Both the position numbers and the translations under genes were made by a program. Shown here one piece after another: positions 27,235-35,752 of a stretch of DNA of 64,000 bases. Source of the DNA: Desulfofundulus kuznetsovii DSM 6115 (GTDB lineage: Bacteria > Bacillota > Desulfotomaculia > Desulfotomaculales > Desulfovirgulaceae). Location of the stretch: assembly GCF_000214705.1 (NCBI RefSeq), contig NC_015573.1, positions 3,231,001 to 3,295,000 on the forward strand, read 5' to 3'. Below the pieces are notes generated by a model that was given only the letters and a program-made list of their open reading frames with translations, had not been told where the DNA came from and did no database searches. Every line of letters begins with the position of its first letter. Within the stretch, counting starts at the first letter, position 1.

Positions 27235-28687
27235 TACAACGCAATATAACGTAATCGGTCATGTGCTGTTTCTGATAATAACGCTGAAGCAAAAGCTCCT
27301 TCACCTTTTTATAGGGCATGTAACGGGTTATCTTTTCGTCGTGCAGTCTCAACTTAAGGTTCAGCGCGGCTACGTTGTCCGCATCGGCTTCAAAATTACA
27401 TTTCCGGCACTTAAAAACGTCCCCGCAGCGATTCTTCGTGTCCACCCACCCGCACACGGGGCATGTCTGGCTGGAGTACGCCGCATTCACCGGACCGGGG
27501 TCGGTGACGGAGTAAATGTAATTTTTGTATCCCAGCCGCTCTTTGATGATGCTGCGCTGCCAGCCGCTCACCTTGCGGGAGAGACCCCTGCTCCCGACCT
27601 TCCCACGCAGGTGGGCAAGGTCTTCGTAGGCAATTATCTTCGGCCGGCGTTCTTTGTAGAATTCGTTGAAGGCTCGGTTGATTTCGTTTTCGCACCTGGT
27701 CCGGTATTTTTTGTTCCTCCTGGTTTGCTTGATAAGGCCCAGGTTGTGTTTTAAGATACGCCGGCCCTTGGGTGGGTCCTGTTCGAGGAACTTCCGGCGC
27801 AGTGCCCGGAGCTTGCCGCGCTTCCGGCTCTTGTCCAGAATGTGGTTGGACATTTCCTGCAGGGCCTCGCCGTATTCGGGCCGGTATTTTCTGCCCGTGT
27901 CGTCGGTGAACACTTCCGTTACGCCCAGGTCGATCCCCGCTTCTCCCTCACCGGGCGGGTAAGTTCGCGGTTCCCTGGTCAGGTGGATTTCTACGCAGTT
28001 CTCGTCATGGAGAAGCACCACCCGCAGGTTGCCTTCTACGGCATGTACCCCGGCCAGCGGGATGACCACCCTCTCGCCGGGGGTTAAAGTAGCCACGGCA
28101 ATGTACTGCCGCTTTCCGGTGGCAAACACCCGGTACATCTGCTGATCAACGGCGAAACTGCGGGCTTTTTTAACGCGGGGCTTTTTGCCCAGGACGCGCC
28201 GAAAAACGCGCTTTAAGTACTTTCTCACCCTGGCGCGGCCTCCCGCGTCCAGCTTTATCTCTTCGCTGACGATATCTTCACCGGTGAAGACCGCCTGGAT
28301 GCGTTTCCAGTTGCGGCTGTGCTTCTCGTGCCTGTACAGCAACCAGAAGGCGTAGTGCTTTTCTTCATCGGTCAGCGCCTCAAAGCAGTAAAGGCGCTCT
28401 TTGACTTCGACAACGGCGGCCTCCCACTGCCTCTCCAGGGTGTAAAGAGCATCTTCCAGGGCCAGCTTCCACTGCCGGGCCTGCAGGCCAAAGGGACTGA
28501 CAAAACCGGCGGAAACCAGTTCGTCCCGCAGCTTGCGCTTTTCGCCCAGATAGTGCAGGTATTTTACATGCCCGTACTCCACCAGGAAGGCGTCCTTCTG
28601 CCGGGCATATGCTTCGGCAGTTTCAGTTATCCTCGCCCACTTCTCATTGTTCAGCGGCAGGCTCTTCTGTCTTACCGTCTGCTGCAT
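27125..28687 (-). CDS. tnpB: TnpB RNA-guided nuclease of IS607 element 1
   Basis: A 520-residue TnpB-family protein with a complete RuvC set: D in EAGIDLGVTEVF, E in KIIAYEDLAHLRG and D in FEADADNVAALNL, plus the four-cysteine zinc finger (CPVCGWV … CRKCNF). TnpB is guided by an RNA made from the element's right end. The last ~60 residues follow the zinc finger; about 36 of these codons are antisense to the end of the sigma-54 activator gene, so the reading frame runs out of the element into host DNA. It begins inside tnpA. Confidence 0.9.
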   Translation of the reverse strand: MQQTVRQKSLPLNNEKWARITETAEAYARQKDAFLVEYGHVKYLHYLGEKRKLRDELVSAGFVSPFGLQARQWKLALEDALYTLERQWEAAVVEVKERLYCFEALTDEEKHYAFWLLYRHEKHSRNWKRIQAVFTGEDIVSEEIKLDAGGRARVRKYLKRVFRRVLGKKPRVKKARSFAVDQQMYRVFATGKRQYIAVATLTPGERVVIPLAGVHAVEGNLRVVLLHDENCVEIHLTREPRTYPPGEGEAGIDLGVTEVFTDDTGRKYRPEYGEALQEMSNHILDKSRKRGKLRALRRKFLEQDPPKGRRILKHNLGLIKQTRRNKKYRTRCENEINRAFNEFYKERRPKIIAYEDLAHLRGKVGSRGLSRKVSGWQRSIIKERLGYKNYIYSVTDPGPVNAAYSSQTCPVCGWVDTKNRCGDVFKCRKCNFEADADNVAALNLKLRLHDEKITRYMPYKKVKELLLQRYYQKQHMTDYVILRCIINRFGNLLIFYKELLRICLERRQPFFCLLWRCRNV

Positions 28688-29300
28688 CTTTCAGCGCCTC
28701 CCGGACGGTTCTGGTGAGCTTTCGCGCCTTATATGTCCTCTGGCCGTACAACCCGGCCGCGAAGTGCTGGACGATGTTGATCAGGTCTTCCGTCAGCTCC
28801 CGGGCCGGGGACATGTCTTCGGCTTTGTTGACCACCAGTATTTCGCAGCCGAATTTGGCAAACAGGTCTTCAAAAAATTCGAAGCCGAACCGCACCAGGC
28901 GGTCCTTGTGAGCAACAATAACAGTCTTGATTTCTCCCCGGGTGACCATGCCGCACAGCTTCAGGAAATTCTTGCGCTTATAATTGAGGGCGGAGCCGAC
29001 GTCGGCAAGTATTTCGTCCACGGTCAGCCCCTTGCCGGCGGCAAAATCCTTCAGGTACTTAAGCTGGTTTTCCAGGTCCGGTTTCTGGCCGGCTGATGAC
29101 ACCCGGGCGTATAAAACGATTTTCTTTGGCTCCTGGCGGTTCTTTATGCCCAGTGCCCGGTAGAGCATCTCTTCAGTATACCTTCGCTTGTTGGTTGGTG
29201 TACGTAAAGCAACCAGTTTACCTTCTTTATCCCAAGCGCGGAGCGTTGATACGCTGACGCCAAGTTTTTCGGCAAACTCGCTTATTGTGTAAAGTTTCAT
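28644..29300 (-). CDS. tnpA: IS607 serine recombinase TnpA, element 1
   Basis: A 218-residue transposase. Residues 1-55 are a MerR-like helix-turn-helix (YTISEFAEKLGVSVSTLRAWDKEGKL). Residues 60-200 are a small serine-recombinase domain with catalytic serine in VLYARVSSAGQK and the block VIVAHKDRLVRFGFEFF. Full length and apparently intact. A large palindrome sits three bases before its ATG. Confidence 0.92.
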   Translation of the reverse strand: MKLYTISEFAEKLGVSVSTLRAWDKEGKLVALRTPTNKRRYTEEMLYRALGIKNRQEPKKIVLYARVSSAGQKPDLENQLKYLKDFAAGKGLTVDEILADVGSALNYKRKNFLKLCGMVTRGEIKTVIVAHKDRLVRFGFEFFEDLFAKFGCEILVVNKAEDMSPARELTEDLINIVQHFAAGLYGQRTYKARKLTRTVREALKDAADGKTEEPAAEQ

Positions 29301-29302
29301 AA

Positions 29303-29338
29303 AACACCACCTGATATTAATTTATATCAGATGGTGTT
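29303..29338. repeat. 36-base palindrome at the tnpA-1 start
   Basis: AACACCA-C-CTGATAT, a 6-base centre, then ATATCAG-A-TGGTGTT: 14 of 15 paired positions match. It ends three bases before the tnpA ATG and overlaps where promoter and ribosome site must lie. It may be the site where the MerR-like domain of TnpA binds to repress itself or to assemble the transposition complex. Confidence 0.6.
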
Positions 29339-29439
29339 GGTTGGCAATGCCTATTTAGGATAATTATTAAAAGAGAAGAAGCTGTTTTCTACCTCCACCA
29401 GCGCCTTTTACCTGATAGGGATATTCACCGTTCCTAAGC

Positions 29440-29871
29440 ACGTGGACATACGTACCCAAGCATGATAAACTCATGCTCCGGCCAAAATTTTACTGCAACC
29501 AGGCTGCTTTTGACCGACGCAGGGCGAACGGTGCTCCCTGCGGTTCGCGCCGGGGACTCCCACCCCGGATGGCAGAGCCGGAACATCCGCGTTGTACCAG
29601 TTCGCACCGGCACAGGCTTCATCGCTCCAATCACAATCAGAGCCGTACGTCATCAGGCGACGCTAGGGGCGCCACCCTCAGCCGGTGCCTGAAAGGATGG
29701 GGAGGTCGATGTCCATGGATTCCTCCCCGCCCCCCTGCCCTGTTAGGGCCGCTCACAGTCTTGCGCCGGCCTGGCCGGACTTCATCAGGGAGTGGTACGT
29801 GGTCCCGGGCATCCTTGCAGGTCCCCGGGAAGCGTTGCCGCTGCCCTCCACCCGCCAGACCAGCGCAGATA
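29440..29871 (-). ncRNA. Candidate TnpB guide RNA (omega-RNA) region
   Basis: Downstream of the second tnpB-like gene, 430 bases contain no convincing gene. Instead there are many GC-rich inverted repeats, for example GGTGCTCCCTGCGGTTCGCGCCGGG and CCCGGGCATCC…GGTCCCCGGG. In TnpB elements the guide RNA lies just here, at the 3' end of tnpB running to the right end of the element. Short frames in both directions look like GC-driven noise. Structure was judged by eye only. Confidence 0.4.
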
Positions 29872-31395
29872 CTAAAACCTGTCTGCGTAAAGAAGTGTTA
29901 CCCTGTCACTAAAATGAGTTTTCTTAAGCCTGTTGGATACTCTCAACCAGTAATTGCGCCTGGAAGTCCTTTTTCTTTCGGGCAATTCAAGCACAGAGCT
30001 CTTCGCTGCCTTTTCCAGCTTAAATCCCAGACCCCGCCGGGCAATGACGCAGGCCGCTGAACCGTGGGAGGACATGCCGTAACGGGCCATAAACTTGAGT
30101 TGCCCGATGACTGAAGTGGCGAAGGGATCAACGTTTTTCCCATCAGGCTTCAGGAGTTCCACCCCTTCCCGGAGGGTGCAGGATTCCACCATCATACGAA
30201 ATTGCCTGTAAGTCAAGCCGGAGAGCATCCTGGCACGTTTTGTGCCTGACTCCCGCAGGACCTGTTTCTTTTTAGCGAAGTCCAGGTCCTCAATAGCTAT
30301 GGGTTTCCCTCTTTCCTTCGCGTACAGAACCGCTTTCTTGACTGCTTCGCCCAGAGCGGCTTTCACTTGGTTTTTACTCCTGTCACGCATCGGAACCGGA
30401 ATTTCAAACTCGTTTAAAGGGTTGCCGAAGCGGTCAATGTCGCCCACTCGGAGGAAGCCGTCGTTCAAGTCAATACCCACGACTCCATTCCACCTGCTGG
30501 TCCGCAGCGGCGAAGCTTCCAACTCCGTCGTCGCATGTACGTACCAGCTATCTCCCCTGCGGAGAAAACGGTAGGATATAGCTGCCGTGTATTCCTTCCT
30601 GCCTTTGACAATCCTTCTAACGGTCCTGGCTCTGTCCAGGTGCTCCTGACCGTGAGGAAAAACAATGCCGGTCAACTCGACGTATCTGCCGAATTCCTTA
30701 GTGAACTTACCGGCTACCCGTATCCTCAGGGTGTTGTCCCAAAAGTATGTGCAGGTCTGGTTGCCGCAGGTCTCGTCCTTTGAGCCAAGAATAAAAAAGC
30801 TGGAGGAACGCGCTTTTCTCCAGGCAGCGAGCCATTCCTGATGTTCTTTAAACCCGTTTGCCTCCAGGTTGTGCTGGGCTTTGAAGAGCTTGCGGGTGCC
30901 AAAACAGATACGTACACAGCCCCGCGCCATGTCTTTGCGCAGGTTCTCCAGTCTCTGCCGGAGGTTCCTCAACCTCCTCTTTTTCTGGTGAATGAAAAAC
31001 TTGATTCCCTTTAACCGGTCGATTTTCTTCTGCCACTTCTCCGTGCGGGGCTGGAGCTTCTTGAGCGACTTTATAATTTTATCCCGTTTTTCTTCTTTTT
31101 CCTTAATCGCCTTCTCCGTCGAAGCAATGCGGCCCAGAAGGTCGTGTTCCTGGTATTTCTGGATCTCTCTTATCGATTCGATTTTCCCGGAAAGGCTGTT
31201 ATTAAGTGAATTGAACTGCCGGGCAGTTATCCTGTACTCTTTTATATACCTTTTTTTAAGCTCGTTTACCGGTGCTCCGCGGATGTAATGGTCAACGAAG
31301 AGTTTCCTTTCCAGACGGCAGAAGTATTCGCCTATGGCGTCGAAATACGGGTAGGGTGTCCTGTCATCTATTCTCGTCTGGTAGGTAACCAGCAT
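29872..31395 (-). CDS. TnpB-related protein of IS607 element 2, without zinc finger
   Basis: A 507-residue protein of the TnpB-related group: a long basic coiled-coil region (about residues 60-160), then RuvC blocks with D in VVGIDLNDGFLRVGDID and E in IAIEDLDFAKKK, and a C-terminal block MARYGMSSHGSAACVIARRG. The four-cysteine zinc finger of canonical TnpB is missing, and by eye the third catalytic aspartate (usually in a DxNAAxNI block) is replaced. It is therefore uncertain whether it cuts DNA. It starts 32 bases inside tnpA. Confidence 0.8.
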   Translation of the reverse strand: MLVTYQTRIDDRTPYPYFDAIGEYFCRLERKLFVDHYIRGAPVNELKKRYIKEYRITARQFNSLNNSLSGKIESIREIQKYQEHDLLGRIASTEKAIKEKEEKRDKIIKSLKKLQPRTEKWQKKIDRLKGIKFFIHQKKRRLRNLRQRLENLRKDMARGCVRICFGTRKLFKAQHNLEANGFKEHQEWLAAWRKARSSSFFILGSKDETCGNQTCTYFWDNTLRIRVAGKFTKEFGRYVELTGIVFPHGQEHLDRARTVRRIVKGRKEYTAAISYRFLRRGDSWYVHATTELEASPLRTSRWNGVVGIDLNDGFLRVGDIDRFGNPLNEFEIPVPMRDRSKNQVKAALGEAVKKAVLYAKERGKPIAIEDLDFAKKKQVLRESGTKRARMLSGLTYRQFRMMVESCTLREGVELLKPDGKNVDPFATSVIGQLKFMARYGMSSHGSAACVIARRGLGFKLEKAAKSSVLELPERKRTSRRNYWLRVSNRLKKTHFSDRVTLLYADRF

Positions 31396-32023
31396 TCTCG
31401 ATTACCTCCCGTATTTTTGAAGTAACTTCTTCTTTTTTCCTGCTTCTGATACCGTAAAGTTTTCCGGAAAAACTGGTAACGATATTGAGCAGGTCTTCTA
31501 CCAGCTCCTCGTAAACCGTCTTCTTATCTTCTTCACCGTTTACGACGTGGATTTTCACGCCGTAGCTCTCAAAATAGGTTTTCAGGTAGTTGAAGCCGAA
31601 ACGGGTCAGCCTGTCTTTGTAGCTTACGGCCAGGTCGGTTATTTTACCTTCACGGGCTAACTGCATCAGTTTTAGCAAGCCCTTTCTTCTGTCATTTAAT
31701 CCGGAGGAAACATCGGTAACCACCAGAATATCGTCGAAGAGGCGGTGGTCGAATTTCTTCCTAACCAGCTCAACCTGCCTGCCCAGGTCTCCTTTCGCTT
31801 TCTGCTCGTGGGAAGAAACCCGAGCATAAATGGCCAACACCCGGCCGGCAGACACCGGTTCTTTTTCCCCAAGCAGCCTTCTGATCTCGGATTCGGGAAC
31901 CCTCCTCCTACCACCGGGAGTGCGAACAATTTTTATTTTGCCCGCTTTATCCCAACGCTGGAGTGTTTTTAAAGATACCCCCAGAATTCTCATTGCTTCA
32001 TGCATCGGGTAGAGCTTTTCCAT
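31364..32023 (-). CDS. tnpA: IS607 serine recombinase TnpA, element 2
   Basis: A 219-residue recombinase with a MerR-like DNA-binding start (MHEAMRILGVSLKTLQRWDK), catalytic serine in IYARVSSHEQK, and DLAVSYKDRLTRFGFNYLKTYFESYG. Intact by length and motifs. It is clearly diverged from the tnpA of element 1, so the two elements arrived separately. Confidence 0.92.
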   Translation of the reverse strand: MEKLYPMHEAMRILGVSLKTLQRWDKAGKIKIVRTPGGRRRVPESEIRRLLGEKEPVSAGRVLAIYARVSSHEQKAKGDLGRQVELVRKKFDHRLFDDILVVTDVSSGLNDRRKGLLKLMQLAREGKITDLAVSYKDRLTRFGFNYLKTYFESYGVKIHVVNGEEDKKTVYEELVEDLLNIVTSFSGKLYGIRSRKKEEVTSKIREVIENAGYLPDENR

Positions 32024-32027
32024 AGTG

Positions 32028-32040
32028 GGTATATTATACC
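32028..32040. repeat. Short palindrome at the tnpA-2 start
   Basis: GGTATA-T-TATACC lies four bases upstream of the second tnpA ATG, in the same place as the large palindrome of element 1. Possible operator or element end. Confidence 0.35.
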
Positions 32041-32081
32041 ATGTATTTCTTTCTATGTACAGTTAATTATTCAACTGCTAA

Positions 32082-32165
32082 CCACCCTGGCCCTTGATCG
32101 TAATCCTGATGCTGATTACCCTTGTTTTCGCCAAAACCTACTGGCACTGGCTGGGCCTTGTTTAG
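32082..32165 (+). pseudogene. C-terminal scrap of a plus-strand permease
   Basis: The frame PLIVILMLITLVFAKTYWHW… ends at a TAG at 32163 and reads like the last membrane helix and tail of an SLC13-type permease. Nothing upstream continues it, because the IS607 element begins 40 bases away. It points to an older permease gene largely removed when the elements arrived. The remainder of 32041-32323 holds nothing recognisable. Confidence 0.3.
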
Positions 32166-32323
32166 CGACATCAGTCAATTGCCCGTGGCGGTCAACGAGT
32201 TTCGTCTAGCCAGCAGATTTTCCAAGGCAAAATTGATCTCCAGCTGTTTCCAAAGTCCATTGAGTAACCAGGTGCCGCTTATAATATGTTATTTGCTACC
32301 AGCCCGGAATCTGAATTTTGCGG

Positions 32324-33676
32324 TTACACTCTGAGAGTAAGGCCAAGCAGGTTCCAATAAGGAAGAATTATCAAAAACAAAATAAAAATAAAAATTAAAG
32401 ACATCCCTACCCCAAATTTTAAAATATCTCCAGATTTTAAATAAGTGCCGTCGTATACCATCAAAAGGGGTGTAGATTGTGCCGGGTAAAAATTAAGTGT
32501 GTCTACAGTCATTGTTACAATGAGTCCGACCACTATCGGATTAATACCTACGAGGCTGGAGATTTTAAAAAATAAGGGTACCAAAATGGTTAAGCAAGCT
32601 GATATGTTAGGTATAAAGAGATGAAATACAGCTGTCAGGACAATGATAACCATCAACGAGCTTTGAACTGGCATGTACCTGGGGAAATGTTCGGCAACAT
32701 ATTGGCTAAACTGATCTATAAATCCATGTCTCTCCACAATACTGATTAAGGAAAAGAGCACACCTAAGATTATCATATTATCAAGAGCATTTGATTGCTG
32801 CACTTCCGACCATTTGGTAGGTGCGTGAAAAATTAAAATGAGCACAAGGCCTAATAGGGCAGGTACCACTGGATGAAAGTTATGCCAAAAATCAGTAGCC
32901 CACAGTAACATAACTAAAGTCATTATACCAATCAGTATATAATCATCCTTCGCAAAGGAAATCTTTTTGACCTTGAATTCTTTACAGAAAGTTTCGTATC
33001 CTTTAGCAGCCTCCTCCTTCTGACAGCGAATAAGTAGGTATATCACTCCCGCGAGAATCAAAGTTAAATACGGTATCCCCATCAAAATAAACCACTGCCA
33101 CCAGTTAAACCCGCCAAGTAAATCGGAACTAATCATAGGGGCTAAGCCACCGGTTAAAAATGCTGATGAGGCCAGGGGATTCAGCATACCTAAAACCAAA
33201 AGGATATCCCGGGCCTCTTTTTTCATTTCCTCAAGATCCATAAAATTCTTTAAAACTGGATATAGCATGGCATTCCTTGTTATGGACGAGGGAATTAACA
33301 ACGCCATCGGGAACATTATTAGGACTACCAGCAAAAAAGCTGGTAACCTCCTTGCCAACCAGCTAGATAGAAATTTATATAATAGCATTGCAATGGATGA
33401 CCTGGACAAGGCAGTTCCCATTATGGTTGTAGCCAATAAAAAAAATATTACTGGAGATCGAAAACCCGAAAACATATCGTGTAAATTCACAGCGGGAAAG
33501 TACATAAGTAAAAGAACAAGAATAATCAACGATGAGGCAACTGGGGAAGTAATTTCCATACTAAACAAAACCATTGTGGTAATTATTATGACAACCGCAC
33601 GCCAGCTTAGGGGCATCCAGAGTGCGAGAATATTTAAAACCAGTAATGCAATACTAACAGCGTTCTTCAATTTCAT
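32324..33676 (-). CDS. SLC13/DASS-type anion permease
   Basis: A 450-residue polytopic protein with about 11 membrane segments and SLC13-like helical-hairpin blocks (MLNPLASSAFLTGGLAPMISSDLL in the first half, NFYPAQSTPLLMVYDGTYL near the end). It resembles the permease at 19-20 kb in layout. The gene has GGGAGG before its ATG. It is separated from the fum-sdh operon by a terminator, so it has its own promoter, but the location suggests C4-dicarboxylate transport. Confidence 0.82.
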   Translation of the reverse strand: MKLKNAVSIALLVLNILALWMPLSWRAVVIIITTMVLFSMEITSPVASSLIILVLLLMYFPAVNLHDMFSGFRSPVIFFLLATTIMGTALSRSSIAMLLYKFLSSWLARRLPAFLLVVLIMFPMALLIPSSITRNAMLYPVLKNFMDLEEMKKEARDILLVLGMLNPLASSAFLTGGLAPMISSDLLGGFNWWQWFILMGIPYLTLILAGVIYLLIRCQKEEAAKGYETFCKEFKVKKISFAKDDYILIGIMTLVMLLWATDFWHNFHPVVPALLGLVLILIFHAPTKWSEVQQSNALDNMIILGVLFSLISIVERHGFIDQFSQYVAEHFPRYMPVQSSLMVIIVLTAVFHLFIPNISACLTILVPLFFKISSLVGINPIVVGLIVTMTVDTLNFYPAQSTPLLMVYDGTYLKSGDILKFGVGMSLIFIFILFLIILPYWNLLGLTLRV

Positions 33677-33930
33677 TGTGCCCTACCTCCCAGTGGTGAT
33701 GGTAATGTAAAAATAGACCACTAGCAGATGGAACAGGTAGATGAAACCAGGCGCCGGCAACGGCTAACCGCGGTGGTCAAGGACGCCCGGAAACTGCTGG
33801 CTTTCCCGGGCAAACAGGACAGCCTGCACCCGGCGGTAGAATGCAGGCGGACAATTTTACAACGCCTGTTGTATGAAAACGTCATACCGCATGAAAACAG
33901 TGGCCACCGTCTCATAAAACGTACAACGAT
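33677..33930. other. Intergenic region upstream of the permease
   Basis: Between the permease start and the fum-sdh terminator. A plus-strand open frame (from 33728) has fair codon content (VDETRRRQRLTAVVKDARKL) but no ribosome site, runs through the terminator hairpin, and is not called as a gene. The permease promoter must lie here but was not identified. Confidence 0.4.
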
Positions 33931-33967
33931 ATTTAAAGGGGGGTGCATTTATCCAGAATGCACCCCC
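33931..33967 (-). terminator. Terminator of the fum-sdh operon
   Basis: GGGGGTGCATT and AATGCACCCCC form a perfect 11-base stem with a 7-base loop, followed on the minus strand by CTTTAAAT. It lies about 35 bases after the SdhA stop codon. Confidence 0.75.
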
Positions 33968-34002
33968 ACCTGACCACAGGCAAATAAGCGGAATGCTTTA
34001 AC

Positions 34003-35715
34003 CTACTTCGCGGCCACATCTTCCGGGCGGAGACGGGTAAGCTTCACCGGGCGTGTTTCTATGAAATATCCATCTCCTTTTTTGCGCATAAAGATGTTGC
34101 ATAACCAGTTCTGGTTATCGGTTTCGGGAAAATCTTCACGGTAATGGGAACCGCGGCTTTCTTTTCTATATAGTGCGCTTGCCGCCACCAGCTGGGCCAC
34201 CACCAGCTGGTTTCGCAAATTGAGTATTTCGTTTAAAGCCAGGTTGTAGCCCCGTAAAGAACCGGTGGGAAGCTTGGCCCTTTCCACCTCTTCTGACATT
34301 TCGGCCAACCTTTTCAGTGCCTGCTCCAGCTTCTGCCCGGTGCGCACCACGCCTACTTTCTCCCACATTAAGTTTTTGAGCTCATCCCGTAATTGATACA
34401 CATCGGGACCGTCCGCGCGTCCAAAAAATTTGAGCACATTATTGGTGAACATCTTTACCTGGACCTGATCAACGGGAACCCAATCCTGGCTTTGGGCAAA
34501 TTCGGCAGCCGCATCTCCCGCCCGGGCACCGAAAACCGTCGAGTCGGCAATGCCATTACCGCCCAGGCGGTTTGCTCCATGCACCCCGCCGGCATCTTCC
34601 CCGGCCACAAATAACCCTTTCAAGGAACTGTAACAATTGACATCAATTCTAACTCCACCCATCTGGAAGTGAGCCGTAGGGCTAACTTCTACCGGTTCCC
34701 TGGCCAGGTCCTTGCCAATGTCCCTTACCCGCTCGCACATGCCGGGAAACTTACTTTCCACAAACTCGGCGCCCAGGTGGGACATGTCCAGCAGAACACC
34801 ACCGGCCGGAGTTCCCCGCCCGGCCATTATTTCCATGTAACCGGCCCGGGCTACCCGGTCACGGGTGGAACGCTCCAGTCTTTCCGGGTCATAGCGCTCC
34901 ATGAATCGCTCCCCGATGGCATTGTAGAGACGGCCGCCGGCCCCCCGCAGGCCTTCCTCCAGCACGCTGCCGCTCAACCTGGATTTACCCGCCAGCAGCC
35001 CGGTGGGGTGGAACTGTAACATTTCCATATCCACAAATTCCGCCCCGGCACGCCAGCACATGGCCATCCCGTCACCGGTTTTGTCAAAAGAGGGAGCAGA
35101 AATTTTATACATGGAGGCACTGCCGCCGGTGGCCACAATCACTGCTTTAGCGTTGACCACGATGAACTGGCCCGTGCGAATATTCATCAGCAGGGCCCCA
35201 ACCACCCGGTCCCCATTGCTGTTGGTTAACAGTTCAAGACCTCGTGTTTCTTCGAGTACGGTAATATCACGCGCAAAAACCTGATCCGTCGCCCGAGCAA
35301 TAATTTCTATGCCGGTCAGGTCGCCCCGGTGTACCGTCCGGTCGAAGGACTGCCCGGCAAAGGGCTTTTGGTGAATACGCCCGTCTTCCCGCCGGTCGAA
35401 AAAGCAGCCAATTTTGGTTTCCATTTCATGAATACGTTTTGGAGCATCATTTACTAAAGTCCAGGCCAGTTCCTGGTTGTTGATAAACGCACCGCCCTTA
35501 ATGGTGTCCTTAAAATGCAGTTCCACCGAATCTTTAGGGTCCAGTACCACGTTATAGCCACCCTGCACCATGCGGCTGCACCCGCATTTACCGATCAGCC
35601 CCTTCGTGGCCAGCACAATCTTAAGCCGCGGGTTGCTGTCGTAAGCATGGAGGGCGGCAAACAATCCGGCACCCCCACTACCCAGGATTAATATATCGGC
35701 TTTAATTTCTTCCAT
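34003..35715 (-). CDS. sdhA: Succinate dehydrogenase/fumarate reductase flavoprotein subunit
   Basis: A 570-residue FAD subunit: ADILILGSGGAGLFAALHA near the start, LQFHPTGLLAG, TRDRVARAGYMEI, VSPTAHFQMGGVRIDV, GVHGANRLGGNG and RKESRGSHYREDFPE. It interconverts succinate and fumarate with SdhB and the SdhC/D membrane pair encoded just upstream. By hand alignment the histidine that anchors FAD covalently in classical enzymes is replaced (GKCGCSRMVQGG); this may mark a fumarate-reducing or divergent clade. Whether it acts as dehydrogenase or reductase cannot be read from sequence. Confidence 0.92.
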   Translation of the reverse strand: MEEIKADILILGSGGAGLFAALHAYDSNPRLKIVLATKGLIGKCGCSRMVQGGYNVVLDPKDSVELHFKDTIKGGAFINNQELAWTLVNDAPKRIHEMETKIGCFFDRREDGRIHQKPFAGQSFDRTVHRGDLTGIEIIARATDQVFARDITVLEETRGLELLTNSNGDRVVGALLMNIRTGQFIVVNAKAVIVATGGSASMYKISAPSFDKTGDGMAMCWRAGAEFVDMEMLQFHPTGLLAGKSRLSGSVLEEGLRGAGGRLYNAIGERFMERYDPERLERSTRDRVARAGYMEIMAGRGTPAGGVLLDMSHLGAEFVESKFPGMCERVRDIGKDLAREPVEVSPTAHFQMGGVRIDVNCYSSLKGLFVAGEDAGGVHGANRLGGNGIADSTVFGARAGDAAAEFAQSQDWVPVDQVQVKMFTNNVLKFFGRADGPDVYQLRDELKNLMWEKVGVVRTGQKLEQALKRLAEMSEEVERAKLPTGSLRGYNLALNEILNLRNQLVVAQLVAASALYRKESRGSHYREDFPETDNQNWLCNIFMRKKGDGYFIETRPVKLTRLRPEDVAAK

Positions 35716-35752
35716 AAGAAATACATACCCCCTTTGTTAAAACCACCGGACT

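Larger units (their letters stand above)
27240..29340 (-). mobile_element. IS607-type element 1 (serine recombinase + TnpB); ends approximate
   Basis: A MerR/serine-recombinase tnpA and a downstream tnpB overlapping it by 44 bases, the standard IS607 arrangement. The upstream end probably lies close to the palindrome at 29303-29338. The downstream end must lie near 27235-27300, because the activator gene is intact up to 27234. IS607 elements make no target duplication and leave few sequence marks, so exact ends cannot be set from one copy. Confidence 0.75.
29440..32040 (-). mobile_element. IS607-type element 2; ends approximate
   Basis: A second tnpA-tnpB pair, unrelated in detail to element 1, lies directly upstream of it on the same strand. 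It spans tnpA (31364-32023), the overlapping tnpB-like gene (29872-31395) and a ~430-base GC-rich tail. The upstream end is probably near the small palindrome at 32028-32040. The downstream end is uncertain. Confidence 0.65.

Noticed and set aside
29434-30060. Several 60-195-codon frames downstream of and overlapping the end of the second tnpB
   Set aside because: They conflict with each other on both strands and fit a GC-rich structured RNA region better than proteins.
33728-33973. Plus-strand 81-codon frame upstream of the permease
   Set aside because: Some protein-like character, but no ribosome site, it crosses the fum-sdh terminator hairpin, and no family is visible.
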